Positions 8,023-18,068 are shown, counted from the stretch's first letter. The stretch is DNA of 64,000 nucleotides from Sphingobacterium sp. UBA2700 (GCA_002354335.1 DELI01000033.1:72571-136570); one strand, 5' to 3'. The notes: generated by a model not told the origin, from the letters alone. Program-made: numbers and translations.

Positions 8023-8658
8023 TTACTTGTTTGGTTGAGGTGTCGTTCTTAAATACGGACGTATCTCGGTATAGCCTTTTGGAAACTTAGCAGGGATTTC
8101 TTCCGTTTTAATTGCTGGAACAACAATAACATCCTCCCCATCATTCCAATCAGCTGGCGTGGCCACCTGATATTGATCAGTTAATTGCAGGGAGTCGATT
8201 ACTCTTAGGATCTCCTGGAAATTACGTCCTGTAGATGCAGGATATGTTAAAGTTAGTTTCACTTTCTTGTCCGGGCCGATGACAAATACAGAACGAACGG
8301 TAGCCGTAGCTGATGCGTTTGGATGAATCATATCATACAATTCTGCGATATGCTTATCCTCATCTGCGATAATAGGGAAATTAACCTCTGTCTGTTGCGT
8401 ATCGTTGATATCCTTAATCCAGCCATGGTGGTCTTCTACTGAATCTACACTCAATGCTAAAACCTTCACATTTCTTTTATCGAATTCGGATTTTAATTTA
8501 GCTGTCCGCCCTAATTCTGTTGTGCAAACAGGGGTGTAATCTGACGGGTGAGAGTATAAAACTGCCCATGAACCATCGATATATTCGTAGAAATCAATAT
8601 CTCCTACTGTTGTTTTCGCTTGAAAATTTGGTGCCAAATCACCTAGTCTTAAACTCAT
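8023..8658 (-). CDS. 1-Cys peroxiredoxin (Prx6 family)
   Basis: Thiol peroxidase that reduces hydrogen peroxide and organic hydroperoxides. The 211-residue protein has the peroxidatic cysteine C45 in the SDYTPVCTTE motif and the long C-terminal extension with ADWNDGEDVIV typical of Prx6. The open frame extends to 8727, but the extra 23 residues are hydrophobic and unlike the family; MSLRLGDLAPNF is the standard N-terminus. It is monocistronic. An oxidative-stress role is inferred from the family only. Confidence 0.93.
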   Translation of the reverse strand: MSLRLGDLAPNFQAKTTVGDIDFYEYIDGSWAVLYSHPSDYTPVCTTELGRTAKLKSEFDKRNVKVLALSVDSVEDHHGWIKDINDTQQTEVNFPIIADEDKHIAELYDMIHPNASATATVRSVFVIGPDKKVKLTLTYPASTGRNFQEILRVIDSLQLTDQYQVATPADWNDGEDVIVVPAIKTEEIPAKFPKGYTEIRPYLRTTPQPNK

Positions 8659-8856
8659 ATTGCTGTTGTTTATAATGAACGATTTAAAATACTCTACCAA
8701 TATAGTAGATTTTATTAGAATATACAATTAGTAATATAAAAAACTGATACTCCCCTGATATTCAAACTAAAATAAAAACCACTGAACATGAGGTATGGTT
8801 TTGACAAATGTAAATTAGGCTGAGTATCTCCGGATATTTTGTTTTATTTATTATGC

Positions 8857-8882
8857 TTGCATAGTATTTTTAATTATATTTG
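8857..8882 (+). promoter_or_regulatory. Promoter-like site of the acyl-CoA dehydrogenase gene
   Basis: TTG (8857-8859) and a perfect TATATTTG -7 box (8875-8882), giving a predicted leader of about 16 nt. The spacer of 15 bp is shorter than usual. Confidence 0.45.
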
Positions 8883-8904
8883 ATATATACCATATAAACA
8901 TATC

Positions 8905-10044
8905 ATGCAATTCGAATTATCAGAAGAACATAAAATGATTCAGGAAGCAGCACGAGAGTTTGCTCAAGAATTAAAACCAGGAGTGATAGAACGAGATGAA
9001 CATGCGAAGTTTCCAACGGATTTTGTTAAGAAAATGGGGGAACTTGGTTTCATGGGCATTATGGTGCCGGAGCAATATGGAGGTGCTGGAATGGATACAC
9101 TGGCGTATGTTTTGGCGCTTGAAGAAATCGCAAAGATTGACGCATCGGCAGCAGTCATCATGTCTGCACACAATTCCCTTGTATTGTACGGCCTCAACGA
9201 ATATGGCACTGAAGAGCAAAAGCAGAAATATTTGATTCCATTAGCTAAGGGCGAAAAACTTGGTGCTTTCGCATTGTCTGAGCCGGAGGCGGGCTCTGAT
9301 GCTTCATCTCAACATACAACGGCGGAAGATATGGGCGACCACTATTTATTAAATGGCACAAAGAATTGGATTACAAACGGCGGAAATGCTGATATCTACC
9401 TCGTCATAGCACAAACCCATCCGGAATTAGGGCATCGCGGAATCAACGTATTGATTGTTGAAAAAGGTACGCCAGGATTTACAATAGGACCTAAAGAGAA
9501 CAAATTGGGTATCCGGAGTTCAGACACTCATTCTCTGATGTTCTCCGACGTCAAAATTCCGAAAGAAAATAGAATTGGCGAAGATGGTTTCGGATTTAAA
9601 TTTGCGATGAAAACCTTAGACGGAGGCCGTATCGGTATAGCAGCCCAAGCACTTGGTATTGCTTCCGGCGCATATGACCTTGCTCTAGTTTATTCCAAAG
9701 AACGAAAGACCTTCGGCAAACCGATCAACAATCATCAAGCTATCCAGTTTAAACTAGCGGATATGGAAGTCGATATTGAGGGCGCACGATTGCTAACCTA
9801 CAAGGCGGCATGGACGAAAGATCAAGGGCTACCCTATGGAAAGATTGCAGCAATGGCTAAGTTGAAGACTTCAGAGGTTGCTATGCAGCACACCGTAGAA
9901 GCCGTACAGATTCACGGTGGATACGGCTATGTTAAAGAATACCACGTCGAACGTCTTATGCGGGATGCGAAGATTACCCAAATTTATGAAGGGACTTCTG
10001 AAATCCAGCGACTGGTGATTGCTCGTGAGATCTTGCGTGATTAA
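8905..10044 (+). CDS. Acyl-CoA dehydrogenase
   Basis: FAD enzyme that introduces the alpha-beta double bond in acyl-CoA thioesters, passing electrons to electron-transfer flavoprotein. The 379-residue length and the C-terminal motif [14 protein letters not shown], with the catalytic glutamate at about residue 362, match short-chain/butyryl-CoA dehydrogenases. The FAD-contact stretches [13 protein letters not shown] and TNG-containing KNWITNGG are present. Chain-length preference cannot be read from the sequence. It is monocistronic, ending in a hairpin shared with the convergent susD gene. Confidence 0.93.
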   Translation: MQFELSEEHKMIQEAAREFAQELKPGVIERDEHAKFPTDFVKKMGELGFMGIMVPEQYGGAGMDTLAYVLALEEIAKIDASAAVIMSAHNSLVLYGLNEYGTEEQKQKYLIPLAKGEKLGAFALSEPEAGSDASSQHTTAEDMGDHYLLNGTKNWITNGGNADIYLVIAQTHPELGHRGINVLIVEKGTPGFTIGPKENKLGIRSSDTHSLMFSDVKIPKENRIGEDGFGFKFAMKTLDGGRIGIAAQALGIASGAYDLALVYSKERKTFGKPINNHQAIQFKLADMEVDIEGARLLTYKAAWTKDQGLPYGKIAAMAKLKTSEVAMQHTVEAVQIHGGYGYVKEYHVERLMRDAKITQIYEGTSEIQRLVIAREILRD

Positions 10045-10065
10045 TTACGAACTTAAAATAAAATA

Positions 10066-10098
10066 AAAGCGGCCTCCAAAATGGAGACCGCTTTTTAT
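10066..10098. terminator. Bidirectional terminator between acyl-CoA dehydrogenase and susD1
   Basis: An AGCGGCCTCC / GGAGACCGCT stem (one C-A mismatch) lies between convergent genes, with an A-run on the left and a T-run on the right. Confidence 0.75.
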
Positions 10099-10115
10099 TT
10101 ACTTTAAACTATTTC

Positions 10116-11615
10116 TTAGTCATTTTGAATGACTTCCTTGTTTGCATTTATCTCTGCAAGTGGGATTAAGAACTGCCATCTATTATCTCCGGCAGGAATT
10201 TCCATTGCACTTAGACCAACAGATGATTGAACATAGTTTGGAACTACGGTCCTATCTAAGCCTTTGTTCAATCTTTTTAGATCGTAAAATCTAAATCCTT
10301 CGCCCCAAAGCTCTGTTCTTCTGTGCACCCAAATCTCCTCCAGCAATGCATTTCCTGTATTCGTAGATTTTACAGCTTCAGCATCTCTCACTTTTGCATA
10401 TTCGAATAGAATATCTTGTGCTAAGGCGGTCTGATTGCTGCTTGCATAAGCTTCAGCTAGGATCAAATACATTTCCGAAGAACGCATCAATGGAACATCT
10501 CCCAATGCACCACCAGCAGCTTTTACAGAGAATTTTCTAGACATATAAGGCTCACGCACAAATGAAGCAAGCGGTAATGGGAAGTTCGCTGCAGTAGGCG
10601 CAGGCTCCCACATTTTCTTACGTACATCCGTAGCAGAAATCTTATTATATAGAGCTGAATTGATACGTTTTGGATTCGCACGCATGAACGATGTATTTGC
10701 ATTGTATGCTATCTGCGCGAAGTAAGATCCGAAAGCGTCCATTTGATCGGTCGAAGGCATTGATGCCCACATGAATTCCGATAAAGTCGCGTCATTAAAT
10801 CCTTTAGCATAATCGTCTTTGTTCATCAAAGGGAAAGCTTTCGCATCCACTACTTTCTTTGCATAGGTGATTGCATTTGCGTAATCCTGCATTGTTAGAG
10901 CAACTCTTGCGCGAATACCCCAAGCAACCTGTACGTTAATTTGCGATTTATTCGAACGTGATGCGATATTTAGAGCAAACACATCATCTAAATCCTTAAT
11001 GATTGCGTCATAAACTTCTTTCACTGTTGCGCGAGGAAGAGCGTTATCTGAGAATTTTAAAACAAGAGGAACGCCTAATTGACTATTATCTGTGTTTTTG
11101 TCATAGCGCTTTCCATAAAGTTGTACTAAATTAGAATACGCATAAGCTCGTAAAGTCAAGGCTTGTGCCTTTAATTTATTTTTATCCTCATCAGAACCTG
11201 TTAAGCCGTCAACTTGATCTAAGATACCATTGGCATCACCAATAATCTTATAGAACGTGCGGTAATAGTATTCTGTCAATTTGTGGTTATCCGTTCTTCC
11301 ACCAACCCAGTTTCCTTCTCCAGTAGAAGTATACCAGTTCGCAGCACTGATTCCCAAATCTTCACCCATAAAATCCAATCCAAGCATGATACCACCAACG
11401 CCCGGTTTATTCTGCACATTCCAGTCTACAACATTCGTACGTTCAAACATAAACCTGTAGATACCGTTCAATGCTGTATTCGCATTCGCAATGGAGCTGA
11501 ACACCACCTCTTGAGAAACCTTATCCGTTGGAGTTGTCTCTAGATAATCTTTACTACATCCGCTCAATAATAAAAGCAATGCAGTACCATATATTGTTAA
11601 ATTTCTTTTTTTCAT
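10116..11615 (-). CDS. SusD/RagB family nutrient-binding lipoprotein (pair 1)
   Basis: Outer-membrane lipoprotein that caps a SusC-type TonB-dependent transporter and helps bind the incoming substrate. The 499-residue protein has a lipoprotein signal (LLLLSGC) followed by YLETTPTD, the classic SusD N-terminal motif, TPR-like helices, and the C-terminal WGEGFRFYDLKRLNKG motif of RagB/SusD. It lies 18 bp downstream of its susC partner and is surely cotranscribed. No glycoside hydrolase or peptidase gene sits next to the pair, so the substrate cannot be inferred. Confidence 0.95.
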   Translation of the reverse strand: MKKRNLTIYGTALLLLLSGCSKDYLETTPTDKVSQEVVFSSIANANTALNGIYRFMFERTNVVDWNVQNKPGVGGIMLGLDFMGEDLGISAANWYTSTGEGNWVGGRTDNHKLTEYYYRTFYKIIGDANGILDQVDGLTGSDEDKNKLKAQALTLRAYAYSNLVQLYGKRYDKNTDNSQLGVPLVLKFSDNALPRATVKEVYDAIIKDLDDVFALNIASRSNKSQINVQVAWGIRARVALTMQDYANAITYAKKVVDAKAFPLMNKDDYAKGFNDATLSEFMWASMPSTDQMDAFGSYFAQIAYNANTSFMRANPKRINSALYNKISATDVRKKMWEPAPTAANFPLPLASFVREPYMSRKFSVKAAGGALGDVPLMRSSEMYLILAEAYASSNQTALAQDILFEYAKVRDAEAVKSTNTGNALLEEIWVHRRTELWGEGFRFYDLKRLNKGLDRTVVPNYVQSSVGLSAMEIPAGDNRWQFLIPLAEINANKEVIQND

Positions 11616-11633
11616 TTTACTAATCGTTTAAGA

Positions 11634-14600
11634 TTAAAAGCCAACATTAACACCTAAGCTAAATACACGCGTCGGCAAGTAAGTAGTACCGTTCGTTCCA
11701 TCGAAACCTTCAGTCGGGTTAAGACCTAAGCGCTTAGCATATATTCCTAAGTTCTCTGCTGAGAAGAATACTCTTGCTGAAGACAAGTCAATTTTTTCTA
11801 CTAAACTCGTTGGAAGGCGGTACTGAAGGTTCACGTTCTGAATACTAAAGTAAGAAGCACTTGTCAACCATCTCGTAGATGCTGCGTTGATGTTCGCACT
11901 GTTTGACTGATCTAATCTAGGGATACTGCTAGTTTTGTTAGTTGTACTCCAAGCGTCTAATGCATCTATGTGATACGATTTTCCGAAAGCCGCTGTTCCC
12001 ATCAAACCAGCATATTGACTATCATAAATCTTACCGCCAATTTGGTAATTGAACAAGAACGATAAAGTGAAGTTTTTATAGTCAAAAGTGTTTTGGATAG
12101 ATCCGATCATATCAGGAATCGCTGAACCTGCATATACGAATTTTGCAACACTCTGATCTACGACAAACTGTTCGCCATTCACGGTACGGATTTGATCAGG
12201 TTTCGCATTCTCTGCCGGTGTGTATAAAGAAGAACCATCTGATGCATCAACACCACGGTATTCTCTCAACCAAAACGCATAGTAGTCTTTACCCACTTCA
12301 CGTCTTTTTGTTCCTGATGTGATAACTGGGTTATCAACAGGCATCTTCGTGATCTTGTTCTTGAAGGTAGAGATGTTCTTTGTAATCGTCCATCTGAAAT
12401 CATCGTTACGTACGACATCACCTGAGATGGATACCTCCAAACCTGTGTTATACATTGCACCTACGTTGATAAACTGCGAAGGAACAGCCGATGATAGTGG
12501 ACGAGGAAGGTCTAACAATAAACGATCAGAACCACGTTTGTAGAATTCAACCTCACCACGTAATCTGTTAGAGAATAAGCTAAAGTTAACTCCGGCATTG
12601 AATGTATTTGATGATTCCCAAGTTAAATTAGGGTTAGGCAATGTGCTCAATAATACACCTGGTGCAGAACCATTGTTATATCCTAAATTGTATAATGCTT
12701 GGTATCCGTAATAGATTCTATTTCCATTAACATCTAAAAGACTATTATTACCTACTTGACCGTATGATGCTTTCAGACGAAGGTCATTAACCCATTCTAC
12801 ATCTTGCATAAACGCTTCTTTGTTTAATGCCCATGCACCACCAATCGAGAAGAATGTTCCCCAACGTTTATCTTTAGCGAAAATTGAAGATCCATCACGT
12901 CTTACTGAGGCATCAAAATAATACTTCTCATCGTAGTTGTAAGATGCTTTTGCGAAATAAGACTCTAAACGATTTACGTTCGTATATCCACCAGAAGATA
13001 GTGGCGTTACGTAGTTATCCAATTCAGAATTACCGGAAACAATCTGACCTGTTTTGGTAGACGATCTGTAGCTAAACTTATAATCGTAATTCTCGTGACC
13101 TAGTAATGCTGAAACATTATGTAGGTTGAACGATTTTCTATATTGTAATACTTGGTTGAAAGTGTAAGATTTCACTACGTCATTCGTAGCATTTCCTAAA
13201 CCAGCGTATGAAACACCGTCACCAACCGTATTATTCCAAGTGTAGTCAAAGTTTCTATTTGACTGGTCAATACTCACCGAAGGCGTAAATGTAAAGTCTT
13301 TTAAGAATTTGATTTCCAAATAAGCTCTACCACCAAGAAGCGTTCTTTTATTTACACGATTGTTTAAGATTGTCTCATAAATTACGTGTCTACCTGGGCT
13401 TGCTCCACTAGGTCTTGCCACAACACCCGGTTGCAACCCGTAATCATAAAGGTGTTCTCCAGTAATTGGATCAAGAACAGGAGCACCAGTAGATGCATCG
13501 TAAGCATGTACAGGGTAAATAGAACCAATTCCACGAATAAATAGGAACGGGTTTACATAAGATGAACTATTTCCAGTAGAAGCATCCGTTGCCAAAGATC
13601 CTTGAGATGTAGCTCCTGAGATGTTCACCCCAGCTTTCAACCAATCTTTGATTTGAGAGTTCACATTGATACGTCCATTGAAACGCTCGAAATCAGAGTT
13701 TAAGATATAACCTTCATCATTCAAGTATCCTAATGATACGTAGTAATCTGTTTTCTCATCACTTCCGCTCATGTTTACATTCGCATCTGTGCGCTTTCCA
13801 ACGCGTTGCATTGCATCATACCAGTTGAAATCATCGTATTTTAAACCTGCATTCGGATTCATTTTTCCGTCAGCTCCTAAAATCTGATCATTAGCAACAT
13901 TGAAAGGATTGTACTTTAAGCTATTGAAGATTGATTTCAATGCAGATTGCGTTGCAGCTTCTTCAGTTAATGCTTTTTTTGGATCCGTAGGGAACATCAA
14001 AGAGTTCTTGATTGCTTGAAAAGCTGTTGGATAGTAATCAAAAGTACCCACCGTTTCGTATTCTTGAATACCGCGTTGTGTGATACCTTGTGAAATACTA
14101 GCATTTAATTTAGTCGCTCCGCGTCCTTTTTTCGTTGTAATGATGATTACACCATTACCCGCACGCGAACCGTATAATGCTGCGGATGTCGCATCCTTCA
14201 ATACCGAAATACTTTCGATATCATCTGCATTAAGATCCCCGATATTGCCATCGAATACAGCACCGTCTACCACATATAATGGCGCGCTAGATGCACTCAT
14301 CGATCCAATACCTCTTAAGCGAACGCTTGCTCCAGATCCTGGCTGTCCATTTCCTGAACTAACCGAAATACCAGGCGCCATACCTGCTAACGCATTCGTT
14401 ACGTTGGTAACCACACGTTTATCCAGGTCCTCAGCGCTCATTGTCGCCATGGAACCAGTTACCTCCGATTTCTTAGCTGTTCCGTATGCAACGACAACAA
14501 CTTCATCTAAAGTTTCGCCATCAGCAGATAACTGCACATTAATGGTTGAGTTTCCGCCAATGGATCTCACTTGGCTTGTGTAACCAATGAAAGTGAATGA

Positions 14601-14816
14601 CAAAGATCCGTTTGAAGGTAAGTTTGAAAGGGAGTAATTCCCGTTTTGATCGGTCTGAGTGGAAATCGAACCATCAACTAAACGAACCGATACGCCACTA
14701 ATGGGGCTACCATCCGTTACTGATGTTACTTTTCCGCTCACTTGATGATTCTGCGCATATGCTACCCCAATCGTTAGTAGACATAGCAGAAAAAAGCTAA
14801 GTAATTTGTGTTTCAT
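11634..14816 (-). CDS. SusC/RagA family TonB-dependent outer-membrane transporter (pair 1)
   Basis: A 1060-residue outer-membrane barrel that imports oligomers with energy from TonB. In order: signal peptide ending VAYAQ (about residues 1-21), a carboxypeptidase-regulatory-like domain (about 25-105), the TonB-box/plug region with LDEVVVVAYGT, a plug domain to about residue 235 (GSRAGNGVIIITTKKG), then the barrel ending in an aromatic-terminated strand (SLGVNVGF). The first member of the susC1-susD1 operon. A TATGTTTG -7 box lies about 87 bp upstream, and a LacI-type palindrome about 253 bp upstream. Confidence 0.96.
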   Translation of the reverse strand: MKHKLLSFFLLCLLTIGVAYAQNHQVSGKVTSVTDGSPISGVSVRLVDGSISTQTDQNGNYSLSNLPSNGSLSFTFIGYTSQVRSIGGNSTINVQLSADGETLDEVVVVAYGTAKKSEVTGSMATMSAEDLDKRVVTNVTNALAGMAPGISVSSGNGQPGSGASVRLRGIGSMSASSAPLYVVDGAVFDGNIGDLNADDIESISVLKDATSAALYGSRAGNGVIIITTKKGRGATKLNASISQGITQRGIQEYETVGTFDYYPTAFQAIKNSLMFPTDPKKALTEEAATQSALKSIFNSLKYNPFNVANDQILGADGKMNPNAGLKYDDFNWYDAMQRVGKRTDANVNMSGSDEKTDYYVSLGYLNDEGYILNSDFERFNGRINVNSQIKDWLKAGVNISGATSQGSLATDASTGNSSSYVNPFLFIRGIGSIYPVHAYDASTGAPVLDPITGEHLYDYGLQPGVVARPSGASPGRHVIYETILNNRVNKRTLLGGRAYLEIKFLKDFTFTPSVSIDQSNRNFDYTWNNTVGDGVSYAGLGNATNDVVKSYTFNQVLQYRKSFNLHNVSALLGHENYDYKFSYRSSTKTGQIVSGNSELDNYVTPLSSGGYTNVNRLESYFAKASYNYDEKYYFDASVRRDGSSIFAKDKRWGTFFSIGGAWALNKEAFMQDVEWVNDLRLKASYGQVGNNSLLDVNGNRIYYGYQALYNLGYNNGSAPGVLLSTLPNPNLTWESSNTFNAGVNFSLFSNRLRGEVEFYKRGSDRLLLDLPRPLSSAVPSQFINVGAMYNTGLEVSISGDVVRNDDFRWTITKNISTFKNKITKMPVDNPVITSGTKRREVGKDYYAFWLREYRGVDASDGSSLYTPAENAKPDQIRTVNGEQFVVDQSVAKFVYAGSAIPDMIGSIQNTFDYKNFTLSFLFNYQIGGKIYDSQYAGLMGTAAFGKSYHIDALDAWSTTNKTSSIPRLDQSNSANINAASTRWLTSASYFSIQNVNLQYRLPTSLVEKIDLSSARVFFSAENLGIYAKRLGLNPTEGFDGTNGTTYLPTRVFSLGVNVGF

Positions 14817-14902
14817 AAGTGTTGTTTGTTGTTTGTAATAATTGCCTCAATTCAAGGATATTCGAGAACTCGTCAATCCCTTTTTTAGGAATAATCAGCC
14901 GC

Positions 14903-14910
14903 CAAACATA
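14903..14910 (-). promoter_or_regulatory. Possible -7 box for the susC1-susD1 operon
   Basis: On the minus strand TATGTTTG fits TAnnTTTG, placing the start site about 80 nt before the susC1 ATG. No clear -33 element. Confidence 0.4.
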
Positions 14911-15068
14911 ATTAAATTTTAGAAAAAATTTAAATCATTAACACAACTTCTCTTAGATTTTAAATATTTAACCCGATTTAGAACAGAAAGAATAATTAAT
15001 TAACTCTATAAATTATAAATTTCTTAATAAACATGCATTCAGTCCATATAGGACAATTCAATTGTAAC

Positions 15069-15084
15069 ATGCAACCGTTTGCAT
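15069..15084. promoter_or_regulatory. LacI-type operator upstream of susC1
   Basis: ATGCAACCGTTTGCAT is a 16 bp palindrome with one mismatched pair and a central CG, the form bound by LacI-family regulators. The core GCAAnCGnTTGC recurs upstream of susC2 and the sugar transporter. It lies about 160 bp upstream of the predicted promoter, so it may be an activating or looping site. Confidence 0.6.
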
Positions 15085-15268
15085 AAAGAGAACTAAAGAA
15101 ACAGCGAATCAAGGGAAAATATCAGATACGTTTTTCCCCACATGCATGCAAGTCGCTTAAAATTAGCGGATCATAAAGAAAACACAATTATTTACTCATC
15201 GAATAGCTATAAACAGCTTCGCAAGTTCTACGGCTATTTGCCAAGAAGGGGAAATACGGATTGTTTAT

Positions 15269-15658
15269 TTAGTCAACCAATCCCTTTTCAATCTTATCTA
15301 AATAAGCATAATCCTCGAAAGAAAATGAGCTGCTCGCCGACATGTGATGATTAAAAAGGAATTTAGCTTTTTGAAGCATGACTTTATCTTTCAATAGCAG
15401 GCCATCATACATCATTAGTTGGGCTAATGGTCTGATTTGCTCCATTTGTATGGTGGAAACAAAGTCTTTAAGTTCATTTTCCGAGAGCTCGGAAAAATAT
15501 TGTCGGGATTTTCCGAAAAAAGAATGATAGCCATCTTGGTCCAAATCTGCTTCATCAACTTTCTCAAAAGCATCATATTTATCAACTAGGAGGCGTAAAA
15601 ATTTCCCCATTTCGTTAATCCAGTTCAGAATCGTATCTTTTTCGTATCGAATACCCAT
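15269..15658 (-). CDS. Conserved-looking small protein in the proBA operon, function unknown
   Basis: A 129-residue, acidic, helix-rich soluble protein with no signal peptide or membrane span. I do not recognise the family with confidence. Its ATG lies 1 bp after the proA stop, so translation is probably coupled to proA. Visible features are a tryptophan near the N-terminus (ILNWINEMGKFL) and a C-terminal half that looks like a short tetratricopeptide-like helix pair (LLLKDKVMLQKAKFLFNHH). Position suggests a role with proline synthesis or its regulation, but nothing in the sequence proves it. Confidence 0.65.
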   Translation of the reverse strand: MGIRYEKDTILNWINEMGKFLRLLVDKYDAFEKVDEADLDQDGYHSFFGKSRQYFSELSENELKDFVSTIQMEQIRPLAQLMMYDGLLLKDKVMLQKAKFLFNHHMSASSSFSFEDYAYLDKIEKGLVD

Positions 15659-15659
15659 A

Positions 15660-16922
15660 TTATCTTATTTGTCCTTGTCCAGTTACGAACCATTTCTCCG
15701 TAACTAATTTTTCCAATGCGAATGGACCTCGAGCATGCAGCTTTTGCGTGGAGATTCCGATCTCTGCACCGAGTCCAAATTCAGCACCATCGGTAAAACG
15801 CGTCGAAGCATTCGCATAAACTGCTGCCGCATCCACCAACTCCATAAATGTCGTAATATTTTGTTGATTTTCCGACACAATACATTCTGAATGTTTGGAC
15901 GAATAATTCGCAATATGCTCCAGCGCTTCTTCAAGACCCGCCACAACTTTCAAAGAGCACATCAAATCTAAGAACTCCCTGCCAAAGTCAGATTCTTCCG
16001 CCAGCTCCAAATAAGAAAAATTCAGTGATTTCAATAGGTCATAGCTCTCCGAGTCGGCAAAAACAGTAACCTTACTTTCCACAAAATAAGGTACCAACTT
16101 CCCTAAAAACTCCGAAACAACCGCCCTATGCAGCAAAACAGTATCTAGTGAATTACAAACCGAGGGTCTAGAAATCTTTGCGTTTGCAACAATCTTTGCC
16201 GCCATATCCAGATCAGCAGTATTGTCTACAAATGTATGGCAAACACCAGCCCCCGTTTCGATAACTGGAACCTTCGCATTTTGTCTTACAAAATCAATTA
16301 AAGATTGTGATCCTCTCGGGATAATAATATCAACGAACGCGGTAGCTTCCAAGAGTTCGGTCACCAATTCACGTTCCGTAGGCAACAGCTGCACGATATG
16401 CTTATCCAATTGCTGTTGAAACAATACTTCTTGGATCAAACGAACAAGGTATGAGTTGGTATACCAGGCGTCAGATCCACCCCGTAACAAACAAACATTT
16501 CCCGACTGAATACATAGACATGCCACATCAATAGTCACGTTCGGTCTTGACTCATAAATCACCCCGACAACACCTAACGGAACCGACTTCTTTTCGATAT
16601 ACAAACCATTCGAAACTTTCCGCGCACTAAGTACTTGACCCGTAGGATCCGCCAATTCAGCAACATCAAGAACGCTCTTCGCCAAGCCCTCGATCCTAGC
16701 TTCATCCAGCAATAAACGATCATACTTTGAATCCAAAGGATCCATGCGATCCAAGTCGCGCTTGTTCTCAACAATGATCTCTTGCATATGGCTTCTCAGC
16801 GTAGCAGCAATTCCATGGAGAACTGCCTTCTTCTGTGCTATTCCAAGTTTCAACATCACTTGTTTCGCTTTTCTCGCAGCCTGTAGCTGCGGCTGAATCG
16901 TCCCTTTCATATCTTCGATCAT
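15660..16922 (-). CDS. proA: Glutamate-5-semialdehyde dehydrogenase (gamma-glutamyl phosphate reductase)
   Basis: Second step of proline synthesis: reduces L-glutamyl 5-phosphate to glutamate 5-semialdehyde with NADPH. The 420-residue protein has the aldehyde-dehydrogenase fold with the catalytic cysteine in SRPSVCNSLDT (about residue 255) and the family motifs GVIYESRPNVT and ARGPFALEKLVT. Its ATG overlaps the proB stop by 4 bp (ATGA), which indicates translational coupling. An internal start at MKGTIQPQ is possible. Confidence 0.96.
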   Translation of the reverse strand: MIEDMKGTIQPQLQAARKAKQVMLKLGIAQKKAVLHGIAATLRSHMQEIIVENKRDLDRMDPLDSKYDRLLLDEARIEGLAKSVLDVAELADPTGQVLSARKVSNGLYIEKKSVPLGVVGVIYESRPNVTIDVACLCIQSGNVCLLRGGSDAWYTNSYLVRLIQEVLFQQQLDKHIVQLLPTERELVTELLEATAFVDIIIPRGSQSLIDFVRQNAKVPVIETGAGVCHTFVDNTADLDMAAKIVANAKISRPSVCNSLDTVLLHRAVVSEFLGKLVPYFVESKVTVFADSESYDLLKSLNFSYLELAEESDFGREFLDLMCSLKVVAGLEEALEHIANYSSKHSECIVSENQQNITTFMELVDAAAVYANASTRFTDGAEFGLGAEIGISTQKLHARGPFALEKLVTEKWFVTGQGQIR

Positions 16923-17947
16923 AACAGTACTATATCATTCGCATGCGCGATTTCCAAGTTCTTTTTGCTCCCCGATGTTAAACTAACCGAGTCAATCTTC
17001 GACTTTGCAACCGCCTGGACAACCCCTTCTTCATCAGCGATTTGAAAAACTTCCCCAGCTTCGAAATCTTGCACAACTTGCTTAATTCCTACCGCCAGCA
17101 AACTCTTTCTGTTCAACAAGGCTTCAATTGCCCCCTTATCTACCTGCACCATCCCTGCAATTAAGCTTCCGCTTGCCAGCCACTTATTTCTCGAAGAAAC
17201 GCGGGTCTTCTGAGGATGGCATACGGTGCCCGTCTCCCCTTTCACAGCTTTTAAAATGGCATTTTCAGTCTGCATGCTAAAGATCACAGCCTTGATCCCC
17301 AACTGATTAGCAAGTCGTGCGAAATTCAACTTGGAGGTCATACCGCCCAAGCCTACCGACGACTTCTCCTTGCGCGCCAGCGATAAAGCCTCTTTATCAA
17401 TGATCTTTATTTCAGGAATCACATGGCCCTGACTATCCAATACCCCTGGTACCGAAGTACCAAATAGCACCTGTTCCGCGCCAAATCCAACAGCAATCAA
17501 TGTTGCCAATTCATCATTATCGGAAAACTTGAGCTCCTTATTGCTAACCACGTCGTTCTCATTTGCAATCGGGATGATATTATTCTTCCACAACGTCTCA
17601 TAGGTGCTCTTCAATTGAAGAAACTGACTTCGGTTAGCAAAGTGTTGCCGCTCGCATAAACTTTGCGCCAGCGCAATCTTAAACGGCCTAAAGTAGGTAC
17701 CATAGGTTCTAACCAATAAAGGATTCCCGATTGCTGCAGCAGCCTTACGCTGCGCTAGCGTACCTGTATATTTGGGAATAAAGCGCTTGCCAGCTGCGAC
17801 AGCTCCCGAAGACACCAAAACAATGTTGTACTTGGGTTGCAACTGGGCACATTGTCTCGCAATTTCCAACACGATCTGCTCATCAATTTCCCCATCACGG
17901 GTAATCGATGCAGAACCAAACTTTACCACAAGTACCGGCTTTTTCAT
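16919..17947 (-). CDS. proB: Glutamate 5-kinase
   Basis: First step of proline synthesis: ATP-dependent phosphorylation of glutamate. The 342-residue protein has the amino-acid-kinase fold (VVKFGSASITRDG at the N-terminus; NENDVVSNKELKFSDND substrate loop; GLGGMTSKLNFA) and a C-terminal PUA domain from about residue 265. The frame opens at a TTG (17956), but MKKPVLVVKFGS is the natural start. A promoter-like pair lies upstream. ProB usually is feedback-inhibited by proline; the relevant loop is present but not testable by eye. Confidence 0.95.
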   Translation of the reverse strand: MKKPVLVVKFGSASITRDGEIDEQIVLEIARQCAQLQPKYNIVLVSSGAVAAGKRFIPKYTGTLAQRKAAAAIGNPLLVRTYGTYFRPFKIALAQSLCERQHFANRSQFLQLKSTYETLWKNNIIPIANENDVVSNKELKFSDNDELATLIAVGFGAEQVLFGTSVPGVLDSQGHVIPEIKIIDKEALSLARKEKSSVGLGGMTSKLNFARLANQLGIKAVIFSMQTENAILKAVKGETGTVCHPQKTRVSSRNKWLASGSLIAGMVQVDKGAIEALLNRKSLLAVGIKQVVQDFEAGEVFQIADEEGVVQAVAKSKIDSVSLTSGSKKNLEIAHANDIVLL

Positions 17948-18000
17948 TTTAAACAATAATAATAAATAGTGATAATAGGTTAGATTTTATCAACAAAATC

Positions 18001-18028
18001 CAAATCTACTTATAATATTTTAAACAAA
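18001..18028 (-). promoter_or_regulatory. Promoter of the proBA operon
   Basis: On the minus strand TTTG (18025-18028), a 16 bp spacer and TAGATTTG (18001-18008) fit the Bacteroidota consensus. The leader would be about 47 nt. Confidence 0.5.
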
Positions 18029-18068
18029 ACAGGGTAAAAAGCACATATCAGGTGAAACTGAACAAAAA

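Larger units (their letters stand above)
14817..15268. other. Non-coding stretch upstream of susC1
   Basis: AT-rich, about 450 bp between the divergent-free starts of susC1 and the end of the proBA-linked gene. It holds a minus-strand -7 box and a LacI-type operator, listed separately. The plus-strand ORF at 15142-15354 is not convincing. Confidence 0.6.

Noticed and set aside
14080..14583. Plus-strand ORF of 167 codons antisense to susC1
   Set aside because: It mirrors the conserved plug-encoding region of susC, where long antisense frames arise from codon use; no family similarity.
15142..15354. Plus-strand ORF of 70 codons upstream of the proBA-linked gene
   Set aside because: It overlaps the end of a better-supported minus-strand gene and shows no domain, signal or start context; it looks like a chance frame.
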